Source: CAZBLK01 sp964492715 (GTDB lineage Bacteria; Bacillota; Clostridia; Lachnospirales; WRBF01). Taken from it: a stretch of DNA of 64,000 bases. The translations under genes were made by a program, and so were the position numbers. Positions 1 through 7,500 of the stretch are shown piece after piece. The DNA is taken from positions 1 to 64,000 of the forward strand of contig CAZBLK010000006.1 in assembly GCA_964492715.1 (NCBI GenBank), read 5' to 3'. Every line of letters begins with the position of its first letter. Position 1 is the first letter of the stretch. The notes below the pieces were generated by a model, which searched no databases, was not told the DNA's origin, and worked only from the letters and a program-made list of their open reading frames with translations.

Positions 1-54
1 TTGGGGCTCTGCCCCAAACCCCGCCACTTTTGAAAAAGTGGACAAAACTTTTAT
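1..54. repeat. GC-rich double-hairpin repeat, variant copy
   Basis: Two adjacent hairpins are visible: GGGGC-tct-GCCCC, then CCACTTTTgaaaAAGTGG, joined by AAACCCCGC. The GGGGCAGAGCCCC hairpin and GCGGGGTTT linker, read on the minus strand, match the copies near 10160, 41319 and 43100; the second hairpin is shared with the copy at 15438. It lies just downstream of remA and could act as a transcription end on the minus strand. Confidence 0.7.
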
Positions 55-89
55 TCAAATGAATAACAAAATTAAGAATAACAATATTA

Positions 90-377
90 TTATAGACTTT
101 CGGCTACTGGTTCTTGAGCGCTTTCTACTACGTCTTTTAAAGACATTCTGCCAGCAATAGTTTCTGGCTGGAGTGACGACAAAATTACATGGTCGCTGTC
201 TGTAAAAATGACGGCTCTCGTTCGCCTTCCGTATGTTGCATCTATCAAAATCCCCTTGTCCCTAGCTTCTTGAATTATACGCTTAATGGGTGCAGATTCG
301 GGGCTTATTATTGAAATAATTCTGCCAGCCATTACTACGTTTCCAAAGCCTATGTTTACTGGACGTATGTTTTGCAT
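90..377 (-). CDS. remA: RemA family regulatory protein (DUF370)
   Basis: A 95-residue protein with the conserved RemA/DUF370 body: VNIGFGNVV near the N-terminus, then SPESAPIKRII and ATYGRRTRAVI, ending in DSDHVILSS. In Bacillus subtilis, RemA is an oligomeric DNA-binding protein that activates biofilm matrix and osmoprotection genes; that role is known from the family only. The start is the ATG at 377, because GGAGG lies 5 bases upstream; an upstream GTG at 398 would overlap the yicC stop and has no ribosome site. It follows yicC on the same strand with a 17-base gap, the usual Firmicutes yicC-remA-gmk order, so gmk is expected beyond the left edge. Confidence 0.93.
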   Translation of the reverse strand: MQNIRPVNIGFGNVVMAGRIISIISPESAPIKRIIQEARDKGILIDATYGRRTRAVIFTDSDHVILSSLQPETIAGRMSLKDVVESAQEPVAESL

Positions 378-394
378 AAAAGCCTCCGCAAAAA

Positions 395-1282
395 TCACTC
401 TATGTTTTGAACTTGTTCCCTAATTTTTTCAATCTCTGTTTTTAAGTCAATTACAATTTTTGTAATTTCGAGGTCGTTAGACTTTGAGCCAATTGTATTT
501 ACTTCACGGTTCATTTCCTGCACCAAAAAGTCAAGCTTGCGCCCAACAGAGCCTTCTTCTTCAAAAATGTTTTCCATTTGGCTAACGTGGCTTGCAAGCC
601 GTGTAATTTCTTCGTCCACGCACGACTTGTCTGCAAAAATTGTCACTTCCGTCAAAAGCCGTGACTCGTCAAACGCTGCGTTTCCAAGCATTTCATCAAG
701 GCGGTTTTTAAGCTTTGCTTTGTACTCGCTTACAACAAGCGGCGAACGCTCAACCAGCTTTGACATTAAGAAATTTATTATTGAAATCTTTTCAAAAATG
801 CTTTGCTTTAAAGCTTCGCCCTCTCTGCTGCGCATTTCAACAATTGAAACAAGAGCAATTGCAACAGCTTCATGCAAAGCTTCGGCAATTTCTGCCTTTG
901 TTTGTTCGCTAAAAACGCCCTTTTCAATGTTTATAATGTCAGGAAACTTTGCTACAAGAGAAACGTTTATATCGTCTTTTACAGGATATTTTTCTTTCAA
1001 TTCAAAAAGCTTTGCTACATAAGCATCAGCAAGTGCTGTGTTAAGAGAAATGGACACGTCATCTTTTGAAAGCGTTTCAAAGCCTATATAAACGTCAACT
1101 TTGCCACGCAAAATTGCCTCGGAAATTTGCTTTCTTGCTGTTTCTTCCAAGAAATTTAGCATGTAAGGCATTTTAAGCGAAATGTCGCAATATCTGTGGT
1201 TTACTGACTTTATTTCAACGGAAAGCCTGCGCTCGTTTAAAACAAAAACGCCTTTTCCGTAACCAGTCATGCTTTTAATCAT
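395..1282 (-). CDS. yicC: YicC/YloC family endoribonuclease
   Basis: 295 residues, the normal size for YicC. The N-terminus MIKSMTGYGKG and the C-terminal block with GRKLDFLVQEMNRE and NTIGSKSND are family signatures. YicC in E. coli and YloC in Bacillus are metal-dependent endoribonucleases that act on RNA in the cytoplasm. A ribosome site (AGAGGGG) precedes the ATG. It is the upstream gene of a yicC-remA pair. The opposite-strand frames within it are shadows of this conserved gene. Confidence 0.95.
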   Translation of the reverse strand: MIKSMTGYGKGVFVLNERRLSVEIKSVNHRYCDISLKMPYMLNFLEETARKQISEAILRGKVDVYIGFETLSKDDVSISLNTALADAYVAKLFELKEKYPVKDDINVSLVAKFPDIINIEKGVFSEQTKAEIAEALHEAVAIALVSIVEMRSREGEALKQSIFEKISIINFLMSKLVERSPLVVSEYKAKLKNRLDEMLGNAAFDESRLLTEVTIFADKSCVDEEITRLASHVSQMENIFEEEGSVGRKLDFLVQEMNREVNTIGSKSNDLEITKIVIDLKTEIEKIREQVQNIE

Positions 1283-1365
1283 AGTTACCCCTCTTTTTTG
1301 ATATCTTTTAATTATATATTATTTAGCATAAATCGTCAACAAAGCAATTAAATTACAAATGCGTT

Positions 1366-1560
1366 TTACTCATTGTTTGTCTTTTCGTCCTCATTTAATT
1401 GTATAGCACCGTTTATTTTTTCGTATGTGTCAATATGTTTTAGAAGCACGTGCTCAATGTAGTTTGTCATAGAGCGGTGCTCCTTTGTTGCTAAAAACCC
1501 AATTTTGTCAAAAACTTCATCATTTAATCTTAACGTAAAAACTCTTTTTAATGATGGCAT
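1366..1560 (-). CDS. Small ribbon-helix-helix (Arc/CopG-like) DNA-binding protein
   Basis: 64 residues. The N-terminal part KRVFTLRLNDEVFDKIGFLA followed by a helix and SMTNYIEHVLLKHI fits the ribbon-helix-helix pattern: an amphipathic strand with TLRL, then two helices. The C-terminus is acidic. Such proteins are usually dimeric repressors or antitoxins; no toxin partner is adjacent. The ATG at 1560 is chosen because GGGGG lies 7 bases before it; an upstream ATG at 1584 lacks one. A 12-base palindrome, AATGTTAACATT at 1593-1604, just upstream is a possible autoregulatory operator (inference). Confidence 0.7.
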   Translation of the reverse strand: MPSLKRVFTLRLNDEVFDKIGFLATKEHRSMTNYIEHVLLKHIDTYEKINGAIQLNEDEKTNNE

Positions 1561-1686
1561 AAATAAACCCCCAATACTTTGCATATCATATTAATGTTAA
1601 CATTTTGTTGTAATATTTATGCAGTCATAAAACACTAAAGTGACATCACTTTGCTTAAAATTACTAGCTTGAATTGAGGTGCTTTC

Positions 1687-2025
1687 ATGAACATTGCAGT
1701 AATCGGTTATCCACCTTTACCTATAAAAAAACTTGAAAAGTTTTTACCGGATGTAATAACTTCCATAGTTTGGTCAGGAAACTATTATTTATATACTTCT
1801 ATTAAAAATTTGGCAAAAAAAAAGCAGGCTGAATTTGATTATTGTGCAGACTATATTTTTATTTCAAAACTTCAAAGCTTAGAACAGCTTAAAAATTTGG
1901 ACTTAGTTGTAATTCTTTGGGACAAGCGCTCCCAAAAAACAAAGTTCATAATTGACGTTTGCCGAAGGCTTGGGCTTTACGTTAATGTTGTTACTTATAG
2001 GTACAACATTAGCAGACGAAAATAA
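1687..2025 (+). CDS. Hypothetical protein, 112 aa
   Basis: A good ribosome site (GAGGTG, 7 bases before ATG) supports translation. The protein begins MNIAVIGYPP and contains two hydrophobic strand-like stretches (DYIFIS and LDLVVILWDK) that alternate with helices, as in a small alpha/beta fold. This looks like a nucleotide-binding or SLOG-like domain, but no signature motif is complete. It is divergent from the ribbon-helix-helix gene and faces the ecfA genes tail to tail. No family can be named. Confidence 0.6.
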   Translation: MNIAVIGYPPLPIKKLEKFLPDVITSIVWSGNYYLYTSIKNLAKKKQAEFDYCADYIFISKLQSLEQLKNLDLVVILWDKRSQKTKFIIDVCRRLGLYVNVVTYRYNISRRK

Positions 2026-2030
2026 AAAAA

Positions 2031-2077
2031 TAGGGGAGAGAACTTTTTTCACACTGTGAAAATGTTCTCTCCCCTTA
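2031..2077 (-). terminator. Rho-independent terminator of the ecfA pair
   Basis: Long hairpin with arms AGGGGAGAGAAC (2032-2043) and its exact complement (2064-2075), extended inside by TTTTCACA/TGTGAAAA. On the minus strand it is followed by TATTTTTTT, so it ends ecfA1-ecfA2 transcripts. The plus-strand side lacks a clean T run. Confidence 0.85.
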
Positions 2078-2099
2078 AAAATTCAAATTCTTTCCAAGC

Positions 2100-2945
2100 C
2101 TATCTGATAACCTTTAGCAAAGCCTCAGCCGCACCTTCCACAGTAAAAATATCTGTAGAAACATCAAATCCTTTTTGCTTCAACTCGTTCATCAAGTAAC
2201 TAATTTGCGGTGCCATAAGCCCAATTTTTTCAAGCTCATATGCACGCCTAAAGACTTCGGTTGCTGTGCCTGTGCAAAAAACTTTGCCGTCGTGCATAAC
2301 TATAATTCTGTCAACAAGGCGTGAAATGTCTTCCATGCTGTGAGAAACTAAAACTACCGTGTTCCCCATTTTTTTGTGCATTTGTTTAATAAGTGTAAAA
2401 AGCTCCTCACGCCCACGAGGGTCAAGCCCTGCTGTTGGTTCGTCCAAAACAAGCACCTTTGGACGCATTGCCAAAATTCCAGCAATGGCAACACGCCGCT
2501 TTTGCCCACCAGAAAGCTCAAACGGTGACTTTTCATAAACTTCGCTCGAAAGCCCCACCATTTCAAGAGCCGACACAACACGCTCGTTTACTTCGGCTTG
2601 CGAAATCCCCATATTTTCAGGCCCAAAAGCAACGTCCTTGTAAACCGTAAGCATAAAAAGCTGATGCTCTGGGTATTGAAACACAAGACCAACATTTTGA
2701 CGAATTGCCTTAAGCTGCTTTTTGTCAGCGTTTATGTCAACGCCGTCAATAAAAATTGTTCCTTCTGTTGGCTGGAGCAGTGCGTTTAAATGTTGAATAA
2801 GGGTGCTTTTCCCAGAGCCTGTGTGCCCTATAAGCCCAACAAATTCACCATCATCTATTTTAAGGCTGACGTTATCTAGCGCTTTTTTTTGAAAGCTTGC
2901 TCCTTTGTTGTAAACATGCGTCAAGCCTTTAATTTCAATTGACAT
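2100..2945 (-). CDS. ecfA2: Energy-coupling factor transporter ATPase EcfA2
   Basis: 281 residues, normal for EcfA2 (CbiO family). Walker A GHTGSGKST, Q-loop in VFQYPEHQLF, signature LSGGQKRRV, Walker B VLVLDEPTAGLDP and the H-switch in VSHSMEDI are all intact. With EcfA1 it forms the ATPase heterodimer that powers group II ECF vitamin and micronutrient importers together with EcfT and interchangeable S components. Its start overlaps the end of ecfA1 by 25 bases, indicating translational coupling. The ecfT gene that normally follows is absent: a terminator comes directly after this gene. Confidence 0.95.
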   Translation of the reverse strand: MSIEIKGLTHVYNKGASFQKKALDNVSLKIDDGEFVGLIGHTGSGKSTLIQHLNALLQPTEGTIFIDGVDINADKKQLKAIRQNVGLVFQYPEHQLFMLTVYKDVAFGPENMGISQAEVNERVVSALEMVGLSSEVYEKSPFELSGGQKRRVAIAGILAMRPKVLVLDEPTAGLDPRGREELFTLIKQMHKKMGNTVVLVSHSMEDISRLVDRIIVMHDGKVFCTGTATEVFRRAYELEKIGLMAPQISYLMNELKQKGFDVSTDIFTVEGAAEALLKVIR

Positions 2946-3793
2946 ATTGCACCAACCATTTCATCTATCGTTAAAATGCCCTCGGGAAGCTTAACGCCGC
3001 TTTGCCTAAGGCTGTGTGCAAGCTCGGTAACTTGCGGTACAGTAAGCCCCACTTCTTTAAGCTTGTCCACTTGGCTAAACACGTTTTTAGGTGTGTCGTT
3101 CATTATTATTTTTCCGTCTTCAATAACAACAACCCTGTCAGCTTGCACAGCTTCTTCCATAAAATGTGTAATAAGCACAATTGTTATTCCAAGCTCTTTG
3201 TTAAGCTTTTTAACAGCGTTCATTACTTCACGCCGCCCAACAGGGTCAAGCATAGCTGTAGGTTCGTCCAAAACAATGCACTCTGGCTGTAAAGCCAAAA
3301 CACCGGCAATTGCAACACGCTGCTTTTGCCCACCCGACAAAAAGTGAGGTGAGGAGGCCGCATATTCTGTCATGTTAAGCGTAGCAAGTGCCGTGTCAAC
3401 CCTTTGCCTAATTTCTTGTGGGGGAACACCAAGGTTTTCCGGCCCAAAAGCAACGTCTTCCTCTACAATGCCTGCAACAATTTGATTGTCTGGGTTTTGG
3501 AAAACCATTCCAGCCGTCTTTCTAATTTCAAACACAAATTGATAGTCCTTCGTGTTATAGCCTTTAACAAAAACGTCGCCGTCCGTGGGCAAAAGCAAAG
3601 CATTGATATGCTTGGAAAGTGTAGACTTTCCCGACCCATTATGCCCTAAAACAGCAACAAACTCACCTTTTTTTATATCAAGCGTAACGCCGTTTACAGC
3701 ACGAATAACTACGTCTTCGCCTTGCTTTTCGCTATAAGTTTTATAGTCATAGCTTGTATTTTTAAATTGTATAATAGCTTTAGTGTTATCCAA
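2921..3793 (-). CDS. ecfA1: Energy-coupling factor transporter ATPase EcfA1
   Basis: 290 residues from the chosen TTG start. Walker A GHNGSGKST, Q-loop VFQNPDNQIV (typical of EcfA1), signature LSGGQKQRV and Walker B CIVLDEPTAMLDP are present, so the subunit should be active. The TTG at 3793 has AAGAGGTG 6 bases upstream; an ATG at 3820 would add nine residues that include this ribosome site. It is the first gene of an ecfA1-ecfA2 pair. A truncated GC-rich repeat (3825-3850) lies just upstream. Confidence 0.93.
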   Translation of the reverse strand: MDNTKAIIQFKNTSYDYKTYSEKQGEDVVIRAVNGVTLDIKKGEFVAVLGHNGSGKSTLSKHINALLLPTDGDVFVKGYNTKDYQFVFEIRKTAGMVFQNPDNQIVAGIVEEDVAFGPENLGVPPQEIRQRVDTALATLNMTEYAASSPHFLSGGQKQRVAIAGVLALQPECIVLDEPTAMLDPVGRREVMNAVKKLNKELGITIVLITHFMEEAVQADRVVVIEDGKIIMNDTPKNVFSQVDKLKEVGLTVPQVTELAHSLRQSGVKLPEGILTIDEMVGAICQLKLKA

Positions 3794-3824
3794 TAAGACA
3801 CCTCTTGTAGAATGTACCAAAAAA

Positions 3825-3850
3825 TAGAGTCAAGGGGCAAGCCCCTAATG
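3825..3850. repeat. Truncated copy of the GC-rich repeat
   Basis: AGTCAAGGGGCAAGCCCCTAA matches the first hairpin of the repeat seen in full at 10160, 41319 and 43100; the GCGGGG linker and second hairpin are lost. It is followed by a short tandem duplication of CTTTATTAACTTATT. Confidence 0.7.
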
Positions 3851-3896
3851 TATTTTCTTTATTAACTTATTCTTTATTAACTTATTCTTGGCAACG

Positions 3897-4892
3897 TCAC
3901 CTATAAGCTGCAATAATTGCATCAGCCATATTATCAAGCGAAACTTGCTTTTCAACAGCACCAATATCAAACGCAACTTTGGGCATTCCATAAACAACGC
4001 AGGAATTTTGGTCTTGCCCAATTGTTTTGCAGCCGCCTGTTCTCATTTTTAAAAGCCCTCTTGCACCGTCCGAGCCCATGCCTGTTAAAATTACGCCAAC
4101 GGCATTTTTGTGCATTACCTTTTCCACCGACTCAAACAAAACATCAGCAGACGGCATAACACAGTTAACTTTTGTTCCTTTAAAACATTCAACTTGAAGC
4201 CGCTGGTTGCGCCTTACCAAAATCATGTGCATGTCGGCTGGGGCAATTAAAACCAATCCCTTTTGAAGAAAGTCATTGTTTTGTGCTTCTCGAACCTCTA
4301 CTTTGCACAGCCCGTTTAACCTGTCGGCAAAAAACTTTGTAAACCCAGAAATTATGTGTTGCACAATAAGAACTGGCGGTGAGTTGGCTGGGAGCTTTGG
4401 TAAAATTACTTCAAGGGCATTTGTTCCGCCAGTTGACGAGCCTATAACAACAATCTTTTCATTTATATCAACTGTTTTTGGTGCTAAAGTATAGTTAAGC
4501 AGGCTGTCTTCGTTTACAAACAACATAATTCTTTTCTTAATAAAATCAACATAAGACGAATGTGCAAATTTGTCAGGCGGTTTTAAAACAAAGTCTTTTA
4601 TGCCTGCACGCACAAGCGGAACAGCTGCCGTTGTGGTTTTTCCTGTTAGTATTATGTGTAGTTTATGCTTTTCCATTAACGAGCTGAAATATTTTTCATT
4701 TAAGCTACCAAAGTCAACATCTAAAAGAATGACGTTACACTTGCCTTTGACTATGTTTCGCTCTATATCAAGCAGGTTTTGTACATGTACCACATGCCTA
4801 GATACTGCGGCATTTACCAACCAACCTTTTACAGAGTTAAAAAAATCAACGTTAATTGTAACAACGATGATTATAGCTTCGTTTAGTGCCAA
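3897..4892 (-). CDS. cheB: CheB-type protein-glutamate methylesterase
   Basis: 331 residues from a TTG start. The C-terminal half is a CheB methylesterase domain with the Ser motif VVIGSSTGGTNAL, the His in VQHI and the Asp in ILTGMGSDGARG, so the catalytic triad is complete. CheB removes methyl groups from chemoreceptors during adaptation. The N-terminal 120 residues resemble a receiver domain (NVILLDVDFG, then LKPP near the usual Lys site). No cheR, cheA or cheW is adjacent. The start at 4892 is preferred because GGGGTGG lies 8 bases upstream; a GTG at 4946 has no ribosome site. Confidence 0.85.
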   Translation of the reverse strand: MALNEAIIIVVTINVDFFNSVKGWLVNAAVSRHVVHVQNLLDIERNIVKGKCNVILLDVDFGSLNEKYFSSLMEKHKLHIILTGKTTTAAVPLVRAGIKDFVLKPPDKFAHSSYVDFIKKRIMLFVNEDSLLNYTLAPKTVDINEKIVVIGSSTGGTNALEVILPKLPANSPPVLIVQHIISGFTKFFADRLNGLCKVEVREAQNNDFLQKGLVLIAPADMHMILVRRNQRLQVECFKGTKVNCVMPSADVLFESVEKVMHKNAVGVILTGMGSDGARGLLKMRTGGCKTIGQDQNSCVVYGMPKVAFDIGAVEKQVSLDNMADAIIAAYR

Positions 4893-4946
4893 AGCAAACA
4901 CCACCCCACACCTATTTTTACAATAGAACCGCTTTATAAACCCCAC

Positions 4947-5343
4947 GTCACGAGCACAATTTGAAAATACAGCAATTCTTAAAAATAATATCCAAAAGCT
5001 TCATTATATTTTCACGTTGAAGCATTCGTGAAAATATCTATACTTCTATCGTTAATTTCTTGAACTGCTTTAGTTAAATGTAAATAGTTAAAAAAGAAAA
5101 TTATTCACACGAACAACAAACTATAAAGATGTAAACTCTTTTAGTTTAATGAATTAAAGTATACCAATTTTTTTCAGCAATTGCAAGTATAAGCTTAATT
5201 ACTAAACTTCTTTTGTTTGTTTCTTTATTTCTTTGTTTCTTACATAACTTGGTTTTTTGATTACAAAAAAATTTATCAAAAAATAAAACAAACATTTTTT
5301 ATTACCGTATATAAAAAAGTATATGATATTATTTATTTTATTG
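4947..5343. other. AT-rich intergenic region between cheB and padR
   Basis: About 400 bases between divergent genes. It is strongly AT-rich, with poly-A/T runs and a duplicated TTTCTTTATTTCTTTGTTTC stretch near 5220-5240. No reading frame with a ribosome site, RNA gene or convincing structure is seen until the padR promoter at 5344. Confidence 0.5.
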
Positions 5344-5380
5344 TTGACACGTCAATATTATATGATGTATAATATTGACG
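5344..5380 (+). promoter_or_regulatory. Promoter with overlapping PadR-type operator
   Basis: A -35 TTGACA (5344-5349), 18-base spacer and -10 TATAAT (5368-5373) form a near-consensus SigA promoter. A perfect inverted repeat, CGTCAATATTATA (5350-5362) and its complement (5368-5380) with a 5-base centre, covers the spacer and the -10 box. This placement ahead of padR is what an autorepressed PadR operator looks like. Confidence 0.85.
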
Positions 5381-5405
5381 TTGATATAAGAAAGGAGGAG
5401 CAAAA

Positions 5406-5732
5406 ATGCCATTTCAAATTGGCTCTGCGCTTTTAGACGCTTGTGTATTGGGCGTTTTAAACCAAGGTTCTGCATACGGCTACAGCCTTACGCAAAAAAT
5501 TAAAACTATAGCACAAGTATCAGAATCTACGCTGTACCCCGTTTTAAGAAGGCTTTTAAAAGAAAACTTGCTTGATACATACGATGAAGCTTTTGACGGT
5601 AGAAACAGAAGGTATTACATTATTACAGAATCGGGCAAGGAAAAACTTTTGCTTTACCGCTCAGCGTGGGAAGCATACAAAGAAAATATAGAACTTTTGC
5701 TAAATGGGGGTGTAGCTAGTGAACAAAAATGA
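5406..5732 (+). CDS. PadR family transcriptional regulator
   Basis: 108 residues with the PadR winged helix: YGYSLTQKI in helix 2, then VSESTLYPVLRRL as the recognition helix and DGRNRRYYIIT in the wing. This is the short subfamily 2 type. AAGGAGG lies 8 bases before the ATG. It overlaps the next gene by 14 bases and is first in a padR-DUF1700-DUF4097 operon. In Firmicutes such trios commonly respond to envelope stress or antimicrobial compounds, which is inference here. The perfect dyad over its promoter suggests autorepression. Confidence 0.93.
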   Translation: MPFQIGSALLDACVLGVLNQGSAYGYSLTQKIKTIAQVSESTLYPVLRRLLKENLLDTYDEAFDGRNRRYYIITESGKEKLLLYRSAWEAYKENIELLLNGGVASEQK

Positions 5733-6303
5733 ATATATTGCGGAATTAAGAGAGCGGCTTAAAAAACTGCCACAAGCAGAAGCCGAAAACGCAATTTCAT
5801 ATTACGAAGAATATTTTTACGAAGCAGGCGCACAAAACGAACAAAGGGTAATACAAGAACTTGGACACCCTTCGTATGTTGCCGCAAAAATTATTGGCGA
5901 CTATGTTTCAAAGGACACAGCTTATGATGGCTCTAAACCTAAAAAAGGCTTTAGCAAAATTGGGCTTTTAATTGCTGGCATTTTTGCCGCCCCAATTGCA
6001 CTTCCTCTTGCAATTGCAGCAGCGTCTGTTGTGTTTGCACTTTTTATTACACTTTTTGTTTTGTTTGTTACGTTTGGAGCCTTAGCAATTGGGTTCATTG
6101 TGGGCGGAATTGTTATGGTTGGTGTAAGTTTTACAATAATTTTTACAGAGTTTGCTACGGCATTATTTTTTATCGGCACAGGCCTACTATTGTTTAGCCT
6201 TGGCTTCCTTTTCTCAATTTTAGTTTCAAAGTTTTACACACATGGAATTAAAGCAATAATTAGGCTTTTCAGTAAGCTTTTAACAAGGAGGAGTGCAGCA
6301 TGA
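5719..6303 (+). CDS. DUF1700 membrane protein with HAAS-like domain
   Basis: 194 residues from a GTG start inside the end of padR. The N-terminal 60 residues (NKNEYIAELRERLKKLPQ, then AISYYEEYF and ELGHPSYVAAKII) form the HAAS/DUF1700 helical domain. They are followed by three or four hydrophobic segments from about residue 80 to 180. HAAS domains are thought to be membrane-linked signalling adaptors that pair with PadR regulators and DUF4097 proteins, exactly the arrangement here. It overlaps the next gene by 4 bases. Confidence 0.88.
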   Translation: MNKNEYIAELRERLKKLPQAEAENAISYYEEYFYEAGAQNEQRVIQELGHPSYVAAKIIGDYVSKDTAYDGSKPKKGFSKIGLLIAGIFAAPIALPLAIAAASVVFALFITLFVLFVTFGALAIGFIVGGIVMVGVSFTIIFTEFATALFFIGTGLLLFSLGFLFSILVSKFYTHGIKAIIRLFSKLLTRRSAA

Positions 6304-7259
6304 AAAACAAGTGGAAATTTATTGGAACTACATTTGTCGTAGGCCTTGCACTCATTATTGCAGGGATTGCTATGGGAGCAAAACGCAATGTTTACATTAG
6401 AGATGGAAAAATAGTTGTTCCTAAAAACGGCAGAGTTTTTGAATTTGGGGTTACATCAGGTACTGAATATTCATATTCAGATGGTTACAACTATGAAAAC
6501 GATGGAGACTTAACCACAGCAGTTTCAGAAAAAAACCTTGAAAGCTTTGATGAAATTGAAATTAAAACAGTAGGTAGCGACATTTATTTACTCGAAGGAG
6601 AAAGCTTTGGGGTTGAAATTTATTCCGACACAGATATTAGCTGGAGCTTACGTGGCGGAAGGCTTAAAGTAGAAGAAGAAATGCAAATAAATATTGGCTT
6701 TAGCAACAGCAAAGGCGGATATGTAAAAGTTTATATACCTAAACAATATATGAAAAGAACATCACTCAATACAGCAAGCGGCAACATAATAACAGAGTAT
6801 CTTTTGGGTGATAATTTTTCTGGCAACACTGTTTCTGGCGAAATTTTAGTTAAAGGGTCAGGCTTTGAAAAGTTTCAAGCGGAAACAACAAGCGGAGTAA
6901 TTAAAGTAAACGAAACAGAAATTAGTGACAGCAAAGTTTCTTCAACTTCCGGAGAAATTGACCTTAAAAACGTAACCTCAAATGACATTGATGTTTCAAC
7001 TACAAGCGGAAGCATTAACCTTGAAGGAAATTTTGTTGGCGAGAATGACATTTCAACTATTTCTGGCAGTGTAGACATGTTTGTAAACGGCAGTCAAAGC
7101 GACTACGAGGTTAAATATTCAACTGTAAGCGGCGGAACGCAATTGAATGGTGAAAGGGTTGGTAAAACTTTTAAAACTAATAGGTCAGGACGTGCGCCAA
7201 ACAATATTGAAGCCGAAACTGTAAGCGGTGGAATAAAAGTTACATTTAGTGATAATTAA
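6300..7259 (+). CDS. DUF4097 family membrane-anchored beta-repeat protein
   Basis: 319 residues. A single N-terminal membrane segment (about residues 8-25) anchors a long extracytoplasmic domain made of short repeating strands with the recurring motif (T/V)(T/S)SG: NTASGNI, NTVSGEI, ETTSGVI, STSGEI, STTSGSI, STISGSV, STVSGGT and ETVSGGI. This is the DUF4097 beta-helix-like pattern. It is the last gene of the padR operon, has AAGGAGGAG before its ATG, and is followed at once by a terminator. The biochemical role of DUF4097 is not established. Confidence 0.88.
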   Translation: MKNKWKFIGTTFVVGLALIIAGIAMGAKRNVYIRDGKIVVPKNGRVFEFGVTSGTEYSYSDGYNYENDGDLTTAVSEKNLESFDEIEIKTVGSDIYLLEGESFGVEIYSDTDISWSLRGGRLKVEEEMQINIGFSNSKGGYVKVYIPKQYMKRTSLNTASGNIITEYLLGDNFSGNTVSGEILVKGSGFEKFQAETTSGVIKVNETEISDSKVSSTSGEIDLKNVTSNDIDVSTTSGSINLEGNFVGENDISTISGSVDMFVNGSQSDYEVKYSTVSGGTQLNGERVGKTFKTNRSGRAPNNIEAETVSGGIKVTFSDN

Positions 7260-7283
7260 GGCGTTTTATTTACGCCTTTTTTG
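7257..7283 (+). terminator. Terminator of the padR operon
   Basis: AAGGCG-ttttattta-CGCCTT followed by TTTTTG; the stem begins in the stop codon of the DUF4097 gene. Confidence 0.85.
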
Positions 7284-7298
7284 TTTGCTTTGACATAA

Positions 7299-7430
7299 GT
7301 AAATGCCAAGTGTATAATATTCCGTGGAACACCTTTAAGCAAAGAAAGCTTTATTAACGCAGAATTAACTGAACAATACTTCCCAGATAAAGAGTTGTTA
7401 AACCAAATTAAACAAATCATGGATAAATAA
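7299..7430 (+). pseudogene. Possible C-terminal gene relic
   Basis: A plus-strand frame without a start or ribosome site reads RGTPLSKESFINAEL, then TEQYFPDKELLNQIKQIMDK and a stop. The amino acid content looks like real coding sequence rather than noise, and a terminator follows at 7437. It may be the tail of a deleted gene. The parent family is not recognised. Confidence 0.35.
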
Positions 7431-7436
7431 ACGACT

Positions 7437-7493
7437 AAAAACAAACACACTTTGAGTAGAAGTTTACATTCCTCAAAGTGTGTTTGTTTTTTT
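7437..7493. terminator. Bidirectional terminator
   Basis: Perfect 16-base arms ACAAACACACTTTGAG (7441-7456) and its complement (7472-7487), flanked by an A run on the left and a T run on the right. It ends the leftward cwlD transcript and any rightward readthrough. Confidence 0.85.
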
Positions 7494-7500
7494 ATGCACA

